Positions 24,951 to 36,862 of a DNA stretch of 64,000 nt are shown here, one piece after another (position 1 is the stretch's first letter; each line of letters begins with the position of its first letter). The position numbers and the translations under genes were made by a program. Source of the DNA: Reticulitermes lucifugus (taxonomy: Eukaryota > Arthropoda > Insecta > Blattodea > Rhinotermitidae); assembly GCA_026260175.1 (NCBI GenBank), contig JAKCWW010000489.1, positions 2,983 to 66,982 on the forward strand, given 5' to 3'. A model generated the notes under the pieces. It searched no databases and was not told the origin of the DNA. It saw only the letters and a list, made by a program, of their open reading frames with translations.

Positions 24951-25607
24951 ATATGAAACAGATTACGAAATATCATGCATTTCCGGTATACGTGGGCGTC
25001 GAAAACTTGTAAATTGATTTCTTGCTCCGAACATTCTACTTTCTTTGATTCAAAAATCAATCCGTCTTTTCAAAACTTCACTACAAACGAGATATATTCT
25101 GATGAAACTCCCTTAATTCATTCGGAGAATTTTCTTCAAGCCCAACACGAGCTGTAAAACAATAATTACGATTATCGAAAATTGAAAATAAAGCAACTAC
25201 TGTTTAATCAATATCGGTTCAGTTTTTATAAAATAAATGTACAAGTTGTATGTAGATTCTTAATTAAAAATAAAAATATCTGTATATCCCTATAACGCTA
25301 TTTCGAAGGTATTCACTCTTTATGTTGCTAAGGTCGTCTTTGCCTTGTATTCAAAGCTTAAACTCTTTGCGCTTTAATTTTGTATTCATCTGTAAATAAC
25401 TGCGCAATTTGTTTCATGGTTTATTACGAAATATATATACAAAGAAATATATATATATATAAGTATAAGAATATAAAATATGTTTATACATATAACATAC
25501 ATAATGTGTACGTTTAGTCACATAATCTACTACCTTTTTATAAAATCGGCGGTGGGCAGTCAAAATGGTAGATTGTATGTCAAACCGCATGATAAAATTC
25601 TGTAAGA

Positions 25608-25755
25608 AAGGCTAACTGGATTGGTCACATCTTGTATTGAAACTGCATTCTAAAACACGTGATTGAAGGAAAGTTAGAGGGAAGGATGGAAATGATGGGA
25701 AGACGAGGAAGAAGGCGTAGCAGCTACTGGATGACCTTAAGGAAAACTACAGAAT
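25608..25755 (+). mobile_element. LINE fragment, C-terminal end of ORF2
   Basis: One frame reads ANWIGHILY, a stop, NCILKHVIEGKLEGRMEM, then GRRGRRRSSYWMTLRKT. This is the conserved end of a common insect non-LTR retrotransposon ORF2 (type WIGH.L..NCLLK..IEGKIEG+....GRRGR++..LLDDLK). A single in-frame stop shows it is dead. Upstream RT domains are absent, as in a 5'-truncated copy. Confidence 0.8.
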
Positions 25756-25810
25756 GAATGAATGAATGACACTACTTTATGCACTCGTCAATAACTTCCA
25801 GAGTAGCACG

Positions 25811-25832
25811 TATTATTATTATTATTATTATT
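25811..25832. repeat. TAT microsatellite
   Basis: A short run of TAT/ATT triplets just upstream of repeat F copy 2. Confidence 0.8.
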
Positions 25833-25911
25833 AGACTCGCCCGCAAACCACTTAACCTCACTCCATGTTTTGCCGCTTTTCCTGTTCCCTCCAAAACGGG
25901 CTTCGGTCTTC

Positions 25912-26345
25912 CTTTCGTATTCTGAGTGTTTGTCTGTAGCCTTAGTTATCCAGCATGTAATGCGCATGCGCCGTATTATATTTTTATCTGTGGCCCCTCT
26001 GGCTCCATCATATTTTTTCACATTATCTCATAAACGGCACGATTTTCGAAAAAAATTTATTGAATATAAAATGTGTGTTTTGATTTTCTCTACAACTTTT
26101 ATCTGAAACATTTCTCATTCTAAGACTAACTGAGCGAGTTATTATCATAAAATTTACATAGGGCTTCTCGTAAAGTACCAGTTATTCTTGTCAGACTTCA
26201 ATGAAACTTGAATTTTCTGAACAGATTTTCCAAAAATAATTAACTGTCAAATTTCATAAAAATCCGTCCAGTGGGAAACGAGTTGTTGTTCCATGAGGAC
26301 GGACAGACATACAGACGGACGGACAGATTTGCGAACGCCTAATAA
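25912..26345 (+). repeat. dispersed repeat F, copy 2
   Basis: Shares with copies 3 and 4 the blocks TTCTGAGTG, TTAGTTATCCAGCATG, GCGCATGCGC (25962-25971), ATCTCATAAACGGCACGATT, TTTCTCTACAACTTTTATCT, ATTTTCTGAACAGATTTT, AAATCCGTCCAGTGGG and a GGACGGACAGA run, ending GCGAACGCCTAA. The left end seen in copies 3 and 4 (TACGTATAA..CGTAAC) is not present. A 78-codon frame at 25870-26106 runs through it; part of its peptide (HDFRKK) recurs in other copies, so it is repeat-borne. Confidence 0.85.
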
Positions 26346-28379
26346 ATGATAATGTGCAACGCTACACCAAAACCATCAATATGCATCTTTATAACTTATG
26401 CACCACCTAACGATCCCTAGCTTGCCTTTTCTTCTCAGTACCTAAAAGAAACAAGAGGAATGGATACAGCACACAGACATGAATTTACAATGCTTTTCCT
26501 CCAAATAAATCACAGCCAGTAGGTCCATAATTGGACGTTTTCCTTATTAATGTACATCTTCAGGACAGGCAAGCAGCATATGTTCCTTTAGTGGGGAGTA
26601 AAAGACAGGAAGGCAGCTGTTACTGTATAGCACTAGTCTACACACCACACTGCATGGCCGACTTCACAGCTCCGTGAGTCACATCTCCATCTTATTCCAA
26701 CTCACTTCAACATACATCCGTCACATTCTCCAACAGCTCTTCGCTTCTGCTACTGTTTCACCTACTGCAGTAAAAGCGAGGTAACCGAGACCGAGATATA
26801 GTGGTTAGAAATTGCCATAAACCTTTCTTGAATCGGTAGCCCGTGAGAACATTTAATTTGAGACCTATCCAACCACATTAGAGGCAACGTCACGTTAAAC
26901 ACGCGAAAAACTGTGGGAAAAGGAACGCGTGAGAACCACCATTACAACTGACATTTGTGGTTTAAACAGACACAAGCCTAACAGGACTGAACTTCAAGCA
27001 ATATTCCGAAGAGATACAAAATTTCATTGGTAAATTTCCGTAATATATAGCCCCGTGAAGAGGGGCTGTACTGTCGAAGTACTTAATGGATTACAGAGGA
27101 CTTATCACTACCATCATCATCATCACTGACATGATTTCGCTTCGATGATAAAAGAGTCTTGTCAGATATCCATATCATCTCCTAACCTTCGGTTTACGGT
27201 CTGCTGATGAATCATCTTTAAAATCCGATTTAAATTTCAATATTATTGATATCTTTATAAGAGAGAGATACTACACACAGTCGCCTGGGCCTAACTCCTG
27301 GTTGTTAAGAGATGTTATCTCCAATAATATACACGGAACCATGAACTTCAGAAATTTGAATCTATCTGTTCCTTTAATTAGGCACATCAGTACAAATATT
27401 TTGTTACAAATACATGATCCATTATATTAACATTCCGCTTCAATTTATCTCTAAATTTTAGAAGGTCTTTCAAGACAGTTTCCATTACTAGGCCAACAGT
27501 TACAATGTTCTTTACAACTATTTCTTCGTAAAAGCTCTCTTTCTGACAGATGTCTACCATTACTAGAACTACTTTGTTTCTTACTTTTCTCCTTTTTTTA
27601 AGGTTAGCACATTTTAGAATGAATGGGCTGCACAGAAGTTGGTAAATGAAACTAAAATAAGTGACAACCTTAAACTCAGCCTCATGATCCTGACCAACAC
27701 ACTCTATGTAAGAATGTTAGCATTGTTTACTCGTTCCACGTGAGTATCAGCTGAACAGTTATCTTGAAGTGGAGGAACATACAAACACTTGACAACGTTT
27801 CATATATTTGCATTTAAACTAGGCCTATATTCTAGAAGACTTTATACATTCCAGGTTACAATCCAACCATAACTGAACTGTTGCCAAGCTACAAAGCGGT
27901 TACACGTCTTATCTTACAAGAGTAGGCTTAGTCATTGCTAAGAAATATAGTCCTCGTACCCGAAATCTGAAATGTACAAGCGACAAACGCACAAAAATTG
28001 TCATGTGATGAAGGTTGTTCACTCGGTCTAATTCCATTACGGATTCATAAAATAAACAATTTTGGAATTTATTGCATAAACCCCTATATTACGGCACAAT
28101 TTAAGTTAGATTAAAAGTAAGTAATATGCAGCAAACATTCAACTGCTTATATTCAGCAACCAGCGGCAGCGTCACGCAATTTGTGTGTTTTCTGGGGTCA
28201 CGAGTTCCAATGACTATGTTGAAGGAGTTGCAAAGACTCTAAACACCGTACAATACAAACTCCATTACAAGCAGTATGAAGCTTAGCCATGACTGCACTA
28301 CTCTAAACACCATTGTGAGATTCCACTTAACGGACACTGCATTAAGATCTTGTCCAATTCAGATAATTTTAGACAGAGA
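26346..28379. other. unassigned stretch with a double hairpin
   Basis: No gene is recognised. At 27049-27067 AGCCCC/GGGGCT form a 6-bp stem with a 7-base loop, followed directly by GTACT/AGTAC (27068-27082). A short ATC/CAT microsatellite lies at about 27113-27125. TAGGCCTA occurs near 27820. Confidence 0.4.
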
Positions 28380-28890
28380 GACAATGTACGTATAAACGTA
28401 ACATTGAGGCGCTTTCGCTTAACCATTGTTGCCGTGGAAAAGCAATAAGTATTACATATTCTCAGTGTGTGTTGCCTTAAGTTATCCAGCATGCAATGCG
28501 CATGCGCCTTATTATATTGTCATCTGTGGTCTCTCCGGCTATACAGCATTTTTTTCATAATATCTCATAATTGGCAGGATTTCCTGGAAAACGTTATTAA
28601 ACATAAAACGTGTGCTTTAATTTTCTCTACAACTTTTGTCTCAAACATTTCTCATGCTAAGAAGAATTCAGCGAGATATTATCATAAATGTGCATACGTC
28701 TTCATGTGAATACCCGTCATTTTTGTCAGATTTTAATGAAACTTGAATTTTATCGACAGAGTTTTGAAAAATACTCAAATATCAATTTTAATGAAATTCC
28801 GTTCAGTGGAAGTCGAGTTGTTCCATGCGGATGGACGGCCAGACATGAAGCTAATACTATCTTTTCGCAAATTTGCGAACGCGTGTAAAA
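28380..28890 (+). repeat. dispersed repeat F, copy 3
   Basis: Near full length. The left end is AATGTACGTATAAACGTAAC, then GAGGCGCTTTCGCTTAACC, ATTGTTGCCGTGG, AAGTTATCCAGCATGCAATG, GCGCATGCGC (28498-28507), the TTTTCTCTACAACTTTTGTC block, ATGCGGATGGACGG and TTTGCGAACGCG at the right. Frames at 28298-28492 (-) and 28467-28709 (+) are repeat-borne. Confidence 0.85.
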
Positions 28891-30399
28891 ATGGTCAGTT
28901 ACAACAATGTGCAGAGCATTAATGTCGTTTGTCCTGAAGAAGAAAGCTGACAAAATACTGAAATAAAAGATCTACAGCGCATATGGATACAAAGGTGAGT
29001 TTGAGAAAAGAACAAATCACAGATGACACAGTAATACTCTAGATGATTTTTGAGAAGTATTCGTAACACATGCCGTTTAAATACTGCAGCACGGAACAGC
29101 ACAGCGCTTAATTTAACTGCAAATTTTTTACTATTAAGCCTTAGGGACAGGGTTTGACCCTCGCTTATGCGTAGGATACCCCCTATAATAATATCAATAA
29201 AATACATAAAAACCAAAACTTTCAATACCAAAAACAAAAATTATTTTATTTATTCAAATGGCGGGTATGTTGACTGTCAATCACCCGTTTGAACTCTTGC
29301 TTACTAGTGTCTTTAGGTTTCAGATGTTGAAGATAAAGCAGTGCATCTCAACAAATGCTGCTGGTCCATCTCTTCTCGTTGATCACAGAGTGTGCAGTAA
29401 GGATGGGGAAATAATCCTATGTGATACAGATGTTACGTAAGACAATTAGGTCCAGAAAATGGACGAAAGTTATCAAGGACCTCACCCTTTGGCCGGTCAG
29501 GTGTGCTCGCAGTTGAGTCTTTCCAAGGTTTCTGTTACGCAACGTCTTGTATGGCAAGAGAGTCTATAACTCATGGCATAAAACAACAATATAATACGGA
29601 AAATAAATGTCACTCGTCCTGCTCTTGCACTTAACCGAAAGAATGTTAAATTAAGTAATTGTTTTGATTATCAGAGTAGTGCCATAACAAATTTATAAAT
29701 GACTACAACCTTACATATTTCCTTTCCGTAGGATTATTTCGATTTGTTAACAGCATACAGCATTTCGTACGTAACAACTATCTTATAAAATGTACCGAAA
29801 GTGCCAATATCATTGCTTTATTTATTTAAGATGTGGGCTGCAGTGCATAGAGCAATAAAAAATACCACACTGTATTTAAGTCATATAGTGATTAGGGACC
29901 GGTTCTAAACACCGGAATGAAGAATGTGTAGACTTCTTTTTTTAAATCTAGCATCCTATAAATTGCAGGTTGGATGCAACACGTTCTAGCTCCTTACTGG
30001 ATTATACATCCCTCGCGACTTGTATCCGTGCCGTTAATTCATTGACTGTGTTTCGCTTCTTTGACGAAAACCTGCAGAGCTCATACATCAAAGCTGCACA
30101 TACACACAAGCAGCCCTTTGCTGATACAACCTGCATTCCAGAATTAACATGATCAATAAAATAATTCGACAGAAACTCTTGATAAAACAATGTTCTGTGT
30201 AGTAAAACAAGATTGTATTGGCACCCGTCTTTGAGATTTACATGCCATGTACACTGTCATCAGCATAATGGAATGAGGCAAACGACAGTTTTCTAAAATT
30301 CGTTGACAAACCGCACTGATACCCTTAGCTCCGGCACGCAGTAGTGCAAATGGTACACACAAAACGCGATATTAGTCGCAGAATGTAGCACGTATAACG
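28891..30399. other. unassigned stretch
   Basis: A 112-codon minus-strand frame at 28899-29237 and a 60-codon plus frame at 29258-29440 have no recognised domain and no clear splice context. No known element is seen. Confidence 0.4.
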
Positions 30400-30921
30400 C
30401 AGAAACTGCACAGTGTTAAGTACACTTGACTCAAAAACTGCACAGTGTTAAGTACACTGACTCAGAAACTGCACAGTGTTAAGTACACTGAGTCAGAAAC
30501 TGCAGTGTTAAGTACACTAACTCAGAAACTGCACAGTGTTAAGTAACTGACTCAGAAACTGCACAGTGTTGAGTACGCTGACTCGGAAACTGCACAGTAT
30601 TAAATACGGTGAGTCAGAAACTGCACAGTGTTACGTACACTGACGCAGAAACTGCACAGTGTTAAGTACACTGACTCAGAAGCTGCACAGTGTTAAGTAC
30701 GCTGACTCGGAAACTGCACAGTGTTAAGTACACTGACTCAGAAACTGCACAGTGTTAAATACACTGACTCAGAAGCTGCACAGTGGTAAGTACTGAGTCA
30801 GAAACTGCAGTGTTAAGTACACTGACTCAGAAACTGCACAGTGTTAAGTACACTGACTCAGAAACTGCACAGTGTTAAGTACACTGACTCAGAAGCTGCA
30901 GAGTTTTAAGTACAATCAGTC
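30400..30921. repeat. 31-bp minisatellite, about 17 copies, rich in AP-1-type sites
   Basis: About 17 head-to-tail copies of a 31-bp unit. Each unit holds CTGCACAGTGTTAAGTACAC followed by TGACTCAGAA. Within the unit CAGTGT and ACACTG form an inverted repeat around TAAGT, so each unit can form a small hairpin. The unit junction makes TGACTCA or TGAGTCA, a perfect AP-1 consensus heptamer, in 12 of the 16 junctions by my count. Some units are shortened by 2-4 bases. No spacers, hence not a CRISPR. Confidence 0.95.
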
Positions 30922-31261
30922 TTGGTATTACGCGTGTTTCGTAAATGCGCAATGGCTATACACTGACTGATGAATAGGTGAACCCTCTTTGTATAACGAG
31001 AACTTTCGCATACGCCTTTTGTCTATTACGCGATTTCAGCGACCAGTGTGAAATATAGGTTTTGATGACGGGCCAAATTTCTTTCTGAACTGACTCCCTA
31101 TTTTTATTACGAGAATTTATACAACGCCAGGCCTCACAAGAACTTACATATCGTGTTACAGCAGAAGTGAATTAATATGTGCGTTAAATAAAACGCCTAC
31201 ATAACAAGGAACTAAAGCAGGTGTTTGGAGATTTAGATATACTGTCATTTGTCAGAATAAG

Positions 31262-31402
31262 NNNNNNNNNNNNNNNNNNNNNNNNNNNNNNNNNNNNNNN
31301 NNNNNNNNNNNNNNNNNNNNNNNNNNNNNNNNNNNNNNNNNNNNNNNNNNNNNNNNNNNNNNNNNNNNNNNNNNNNNNNNNNNNNNNNNNNNNNNNNNNN
31401 NN
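31262..31402. other. assembly gap (141 N)
   Basis: Unsequenced bases. Frames drawn through this gap are artefacts. Confidence 1.
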
Positions 31403-31403
31403 A

Positions 31404-31470
31404 GGGCCATTAAGGAGGCGAAGGTCCGCATTGGACTGTAGTGCCACCGAAGAAGAAGAAGAAATAAAAC
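31404..31470 (+). repeat. repeat G: TAGTGCCACC-(GAA)n tail
   Basis: GCGAAGGTCCGCATTGGACT, then GTAGTGCCACC, then five GAA triplets, then ATAAAACG. It has the same layout as 9610-9655 in reverse. Probably the 3' end of a retroposon whose body lies in the adjacent gap. Confidence 0.4.
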
Positions 31471-31609
31471 GCCTAACAGACAGTATGAGTGGTAAGTACA
31501 CTTGTCTTGTCAAGGCTGAACCCTTTTTAAATTGTTAAATCTGGCACCATGTAGACCTACTTTGACGCTATAAGAGAACCCTCTTAGTCAGCTCAGCTCA
31601 TTGATTGGG

Positions 31610-31735
31610 GTTGTTCCTTGCCCAGAACAAGCACTTCTTCAAGCATGAAAAAGTACTCACTACAATCTAGTGCTGAGGTTAAGATTGTGTGGAAATATAC
31701 CTCCACTTCGCTCTATTCCTTCAACGACAGGTAAT
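31610..31735 (+). mobile_element. SINE family A, degraded 3' part
   Basis: Shares TCTAGTGCTGAGGTTAAG, ATATACCTCCACTTCG and CCTTCAACGACAGG with the 3' end of SINE A. The rest is too diverged to align by eye. Confidence 0.45.
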
Positions 31736-32155
31736 TAATTAAGGATGGGGAGAGTCTTACCTTTTACGTCAACACGAAAGGGCGATACCAAATTTGAAAA
31801 CCACGTACGGGGTAAGACTAGTATCAAAGGTCTCAAGCACATATTAAGCTCTTTTCAAGGGTCACCATTCTTCTTGCGTTCCGCAACAAATCCAACCGAT
31901 ATAGGCCTAATATCGCAATGCCATAACAGCTGTAGATCAAACACTAATGTTAAAAATGGATCACCAAGTAACAGGATGTGAGAATTTGGACCGACTGTAA
32001 CTGGCTTAGGCTGCTTAACACTGTAATAAATCTTTAAATTCCGTAAATGGGAAGGGTAAAGTTTGTGAACGGGCCTCTACTTCATAGAATTAGTATGCTT
32101 ATATCACACACATCCCACGCACTGAAGGACTCATTCTTTAAAACATGCTTATGAC

Positions 32156-32560
32156 CAGGGGTGCATAAATTAACAAATAATAAACTGCAAAGAATGTGGA
32201 CTGCCTCGTTTAAGTTACTATCTCGGCAGCTGCCTAGAGGAACTAACGAGAACCATGATTAAGCTGGTTTTCTTATACGAACAGGGCACCACCAGATTAC
32301 AAGACGTTTCTAGTGCAGCCACCTTGTCCGATATGAAGCAGAATTAAATCTACATGGGTGTCCCAAAATTTTGAACTAAGATGTGAAAGTAACAGACAAG
32401 AGTAGAGGTCCACAATTTTCCAAAAATCTAGAAGCCACCTCAAAATTCTAGATGCCACAAGGGTGATATAAAACACGTACCACACTGAGGACCCACAAAT
32501 ATTATGCGCCAAAATTTTGTTGCCACAACGAACTGGAGCTCCGGGATTTGTGCACCCCGG
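32156..32560. mobile_element. hAT-type MITE (non-autonomous DNA transposon), about 405 bp
   Basis: The left end reads CAGGGGTGCATAAAT and the right end, read inwards on the minus strand, reads CCGGGGTGCACAAATCC. These imperfect terminal inverted repeats have the CAGGGGTG start common in hAT elements. The flanking octamers CTTATGAC (32148-32155) and CTATTGAA (32561-32568) agree at 5 of 8 bases, as expected for a decayed 8-bp hAT target duplication. No transposase frame is inside. Part of the right half recurs at 52083-52260. Confidence 0.7.
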
Positions 32561-33207
32561 CTATTGAATCTAGTCTCGCAAATCGCTGTTACTTAGCCTA
32601 CTTTAGTGCTTTACTGTAGCCACAAATAAAAAGAACTCTGATATTGGAATAATAATAATAATATTTTCGCACATCTCGTAACGTGCAGCTATAATATAAC
32701 GTTAGTATTGTCATAAATAATACACATCTTATGCCTACTGAAAGTGGCCTTTAAAATATCGTGGCACAGCGTTTAATTACTTTTATACAACTTGAAAGCA
32801 GAAACGTGACATCCTGAAGCTTATCACATGCGAGACAAAATTATCAGCACCATTTGTAAAACGCTTCGATTTTGGCGCGTTCCCAACCACAAGTTAAATA
32901 TATACTACTTAGCTTCTCCACTGTATCTATCTCTGTCTGAAAGTTAAAAGTCGATAATCGCTAAACAGGTTTCTATCGGACATTTCCACTGTTGGGGACC
33001 AAAACTACGTGTCGAAACGTCGGGAACCAATTACCCAGTGACGCTTTGTCGCATCCTAGACGAACGGGGACCTCAAACGCTCAAAATACTTGCACGAAAT
33101 TTCATGTTGCTCACTTTAATTAATCTGGCAAAACGGCGCAATTTCGGCTCCAGTCGGGCAACTTTAACATACGTGTCACGTGCATAGGTATAGCGCTACA
33201 CATTCTT

Positions 33208-33398
33208 AACCTCGGCACTAGATGGAGGGAAGTGGTCAACTCACGTCCACGTATCCAGGGAATAGGAGGTTGGATGGGTCCCAGAGCCGGTCTGGACGGT
33301 TTTGGAGACGGGAATAGACTTGCACCTGCCGGGATTCAAAACTCGGACCGTCCAGCACGTAGCCAGTCGCTATACCGTCTACGCTATCCCGGCTCCTT
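33208..33398 (-). mobile_element. SINE family A with clear tRNA-like head
   Basis: The minus strand has GCCGGGATAGCGTAGACGG (A-box-like TAGCGTAGACGG), then TATAGCGACTGGCTACGTGC, TGGACGGTCCG and a B-box-like GAGTTTTGAATCCCGGC. The middle follows (CCGGCTCTGGGACCCATCCA), then a shortened body and TCTAGTGCCGAGGTTAAG. This copy shows best that the family head derives from a tRNA-type promoter. Confidence 0.8.
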
Positions 33399-36300
33399 TT
33401 AAATATGATGGAGGAAAACGAATTCCTCGCCACAAAACCTTATTCTATGCGTGTATTTCCTAACTCATTTTCCGCACTGGGTTTCTGTTTTTAACCTAAC
33501 AGACTATATTTTCTGACATTTAGATAATTTCTGCTTTGTTTGTAATTCGAAAAAGTTAATGATGGCAACCGATTTGTACTCAGTGTAACAGAACTCAATT
33601 TTTAACCATTTTCTATTTAACGTTTCATTCCGTACGTGTCCATACAAAGCTCACTGCAATACGGCGCTGGAACAGATGAATTGACTTAAGGTCCCCTCGT
33701 ATCGTTTAACACTAGAAGTTTACTTTACCAGTAACGTGATTTTAAATGTCAGTGATAATAGTTTAGACTTGGATAGGAACAGAAGAGAAGTGTTTATAAT
33801 TCGAAGTAGTGGTAATCCTCCAAAGAGCCACACTATGCACCTTCTTTCACCTGAACACAGAAAAAACAAGTCCAAGAAACGTCATATATATTTCCATTCC
33901 ACATAAAGAGCAGCATCCAAAGAAATCTGAGGTAAAGTGTAACGCCCTAAAAAGATCTTACGTACTTTTAAGCGTACATTAGGGACACTCATGGGTCTTT
34001 AATATTCATCTCGTGTTAAAATTCGAGTACATGAAACTTCTATTCTGACCCTTCCTTTACTGTTGCTGTTTGTCTCACTCACACTTGAGAAGAGATTAAG
34101 TGTAGAGATTTAATTATGAATAATGGCAGAAAAAACTTAGGCTAACTGACACCGCTAAGACAATAAATCAGCCCATTCTATATAGCCCGAAAAGAAGAGA
34201 ATGCGAATGGAGATAAAAGCGATATAATACTTCATTCTTTTGAGTCGTATTGTAAAAGAACCGTCAATGGAATTTAATGGACAGAATCTGTTAATTTGCG
34301 AGATTTTGATTTATTAAACCTTAATTAGCAATCCAGCTTTAGTCGCGTCTGGTAGATATATAACAAGTCATTTAATTATTTGTTTGTGTGCTCTGAAAAT
34401 CATTATATGTTACAACGACCAACACTCTCCTAATCAACGGAATTATTTAAATTCTCAATCAGAATTACATTATACAGATAGCTTATATAATTAGCTTGGG
34501 CTAGAATATGCTTATTATGCAATGTAAATGTTGGTCTGCACATTAAGAAAGTAGACATGAGTTCTGGAAGAGTTCAGAACCTCTGACCGAAGCTCATGGA
34601 ACGGAGATACTCTCCCACATAATCCAACCATACTCTCACCCCACACACTTCAGCGTCAACTTGGACCCATTTCCTACGACCGTGAAGACCGAGGCAGCTT
34701 GTTCCTCTGAAATGTCAAGCCATAGAACTGCACGGGTCAAAACCCAGTAGATTAGAATCACTATCGCAGTTTTTTCTCGACACAGTCATGTTCATACTTC
34801 GTAGGACTTCAGTGATGAAGATTACAAACTTGGCAATAGAACTGACCCAAATTTAGGTCCAGTGAATTATATAGAATATTTATGTTTACAAAAACAATAA
34901 CTGGCGAATATTAAGTTACATTTCTTCTTATAATTGTCCTACATAAAAGCCGCAGTCTCATCTGTTTCTGTACTACGTGAACACGTGGTTCCAGGAATCT
35001 TGAATGTAGGGTAAGAGTGCGAACAGAAAATTTGAAACCTTGTTTTCTTATTTTGTCAATTATATATACAAATTTAATTTGTGCATTAAAAATAATTGTT
35101 TTCCTTTTAAACAAGCAATTTATGCAAATATCAGGAACGGTTAAAAATTTTCGTTGCTTATTTAAGACAGAAATATTAAAAATGGTGCAAATTTCCACAC
35201 AGACAAATCTTTTACAACCGTACAGACAACACGCACTGACTAAATACGTAGCTGCGCATCTTAAAGACTGATTTAACCTTTGCTGCTCTGAAACACTTGA
35301 ATTCCATATAAAGCTTTACAAACAGGCCTATTTTAATATTCAAATTAAGCTGCTCGTGAAACTTTACCCGCATTGACAGCGTAGGTTTTATAAAACCAGA
35401 AATTTACCACATTCCTTCGTTTCAAATGAAATATGAGGAGATCATTTTTCTTGGGCAAGGGTTCGAGCGGTCTAAGGGTGATACAGAGAACCAACCTGTT
35501 GGGATGCGAGTGGCGGAAACTGCTTTGACTCGACTTTGTAACATTTGAGACAGCATGGAGCGAGAACTACACTGTCCCTGCAGGAGATAGTACCATGTAT
35601 GTCACTTCCTGATTGCCTGTTACACAGGAACTGCAGGGTCACTTCGGGCTAAATGCCACTAGGGTTGAATGGTAGGGAAACAGGAGGTTCCTGCCAAGTA
35701 CCCCATATCGTTTTGTAGATATAGGTCGAGAGGGAAGAAGCGTCCCGAGTAGTTTAGGGGGTTACCAGGACTGAAATGCGTAAAGTCAACTGGAAGATGC
35801 TTCCTACGAATCAAACGTCTCAGTTATATTACAACACGGGCAGATATTTTTCCTTTAAGTGACAAAAATCCACTTACATTTACAGAATAATGAAGCCAGG
35901 AACGCTAATTGTGGAAGAGTTAGGCTTCTATTTACAGCCATTAGAAACCACACAATAATGATGTGGGCTCCGTTGCACGGGGCCTAATCTGACACACTGC
36001 AGTATACGTCTTTGTTCCAGCAGTTAAATTTCTTTTCTTCCGAACATGAAAACCGCTATTTTCATTACAAATTAGTATATCATAGCAGAGCATGTGATTG
36101 GCTAAATGCCATAAATTACATCAGAACCTTCCTATATATTAGGCATATTCTCTGTCATCCGATAACTGGACGGTACAGACTGAGAAACTGCAACGTCGTT
36201 AAACAAATTACACATAAGGAAATAATTTAACAACAGTAAAGCTAAGAAATCTTCACACACAAATCCCAATAATCTAGAAAGTTGAAAGAATTACACAAAT

Positions 36301-36562
36301 CAAAATAAAAAAATGGCCACATTTCAATTAATTCAGCAGAAGCCTCTGCCGTATCACAGGTAATGAGTGTCATCGACAAAATGTCACTATTCGTGCGAAC
36401 GCCAAACCGCCGTCTGGCGATGACCTCGCGGTTTATGTTCACTTTAATTAAACTTCACAATGTCTTAAATAGAGAGTGGGTCCACAACAGCTGATGACGA
36501 AAAATACTGAGAACTAGATATGAAGCAAGGAATGGATGGGAGGATGATAGGAGATATCAGTC
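33399..36562. other. unassigned stretch
   Basis: No gene is recognised. At 35468-35487 the plus strand reads TTCGAGCGGTCTAAGGGTG, close to the A-box region of tRNA-Leu-type promoters, but no B box follows. The segment at about 34560-34730 is richer in GC than its flanks, without a recognisable product. Confidence 0.4.
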
Positions 36563-36862
36563 GGGATAGCTCCGTCAGTATAGTGACTACGCAGTGGGGT
36601 GCATGACTCTGGAATCGTGGTTCGACTGCGGTTTCGAAAAAGTGCTTTTTCTCTTCCCCCCGAAGTGTCCACATCTGCTCTGGGTCCCATCCAGCCTCCT
36701 ACTGAATCGTAACAGGAGGTCTTTCTCCGGAGGTACAGCGGTCGAGGTGTGAACCTGGCCATCTGCTTGCATCTTTTGCAGTGGTTAAGAATAAGGGGAC
36801 GTATGGCTCCACTTCCCCATATTCCTCCACGGCTTAGACAGGGGCAAGTTTACTTTACTTTG
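36563..36862 (+). mobile_element. SINE family A, near full length, diverged
   Basis: The head contains GTCAGTATAGTGACTACGCA and a B-box-like GTGGTTCGACTGCGG. The body follows with CTGGGTCCCATCCAGCCTCC, TACTGAATCGTAACAGGAGG, a TCCGGAGGTACAGCGGTCGA block, CAGTGGTTAAGAATAAG and TCCACTTCCCC, ending CAAGTTTACTTTAC. Minus-strand frames across it (36465-36772) are shadows. Confidence 0.75.

Noticed and set aside
29090-29170. Nuclear copy of mitochondrial DNA
   Set aside because: A short AT-rich stretch suggested it, but no mitochondrial gene or tRNA could be recognised.
28899-29237. 112-codon minus-strand gene
   Set aside because: No family motif or splice signal; composition like the surroundings.
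30400-30921. CRISPR-like array
   Set aside because: The repeats are directly adjacent with no unique spacers, and the context is animal DNA.
31184-31538. Genes of 105-109 codons on both strands
   Set aside because: Most of their length is the 141-N gap.
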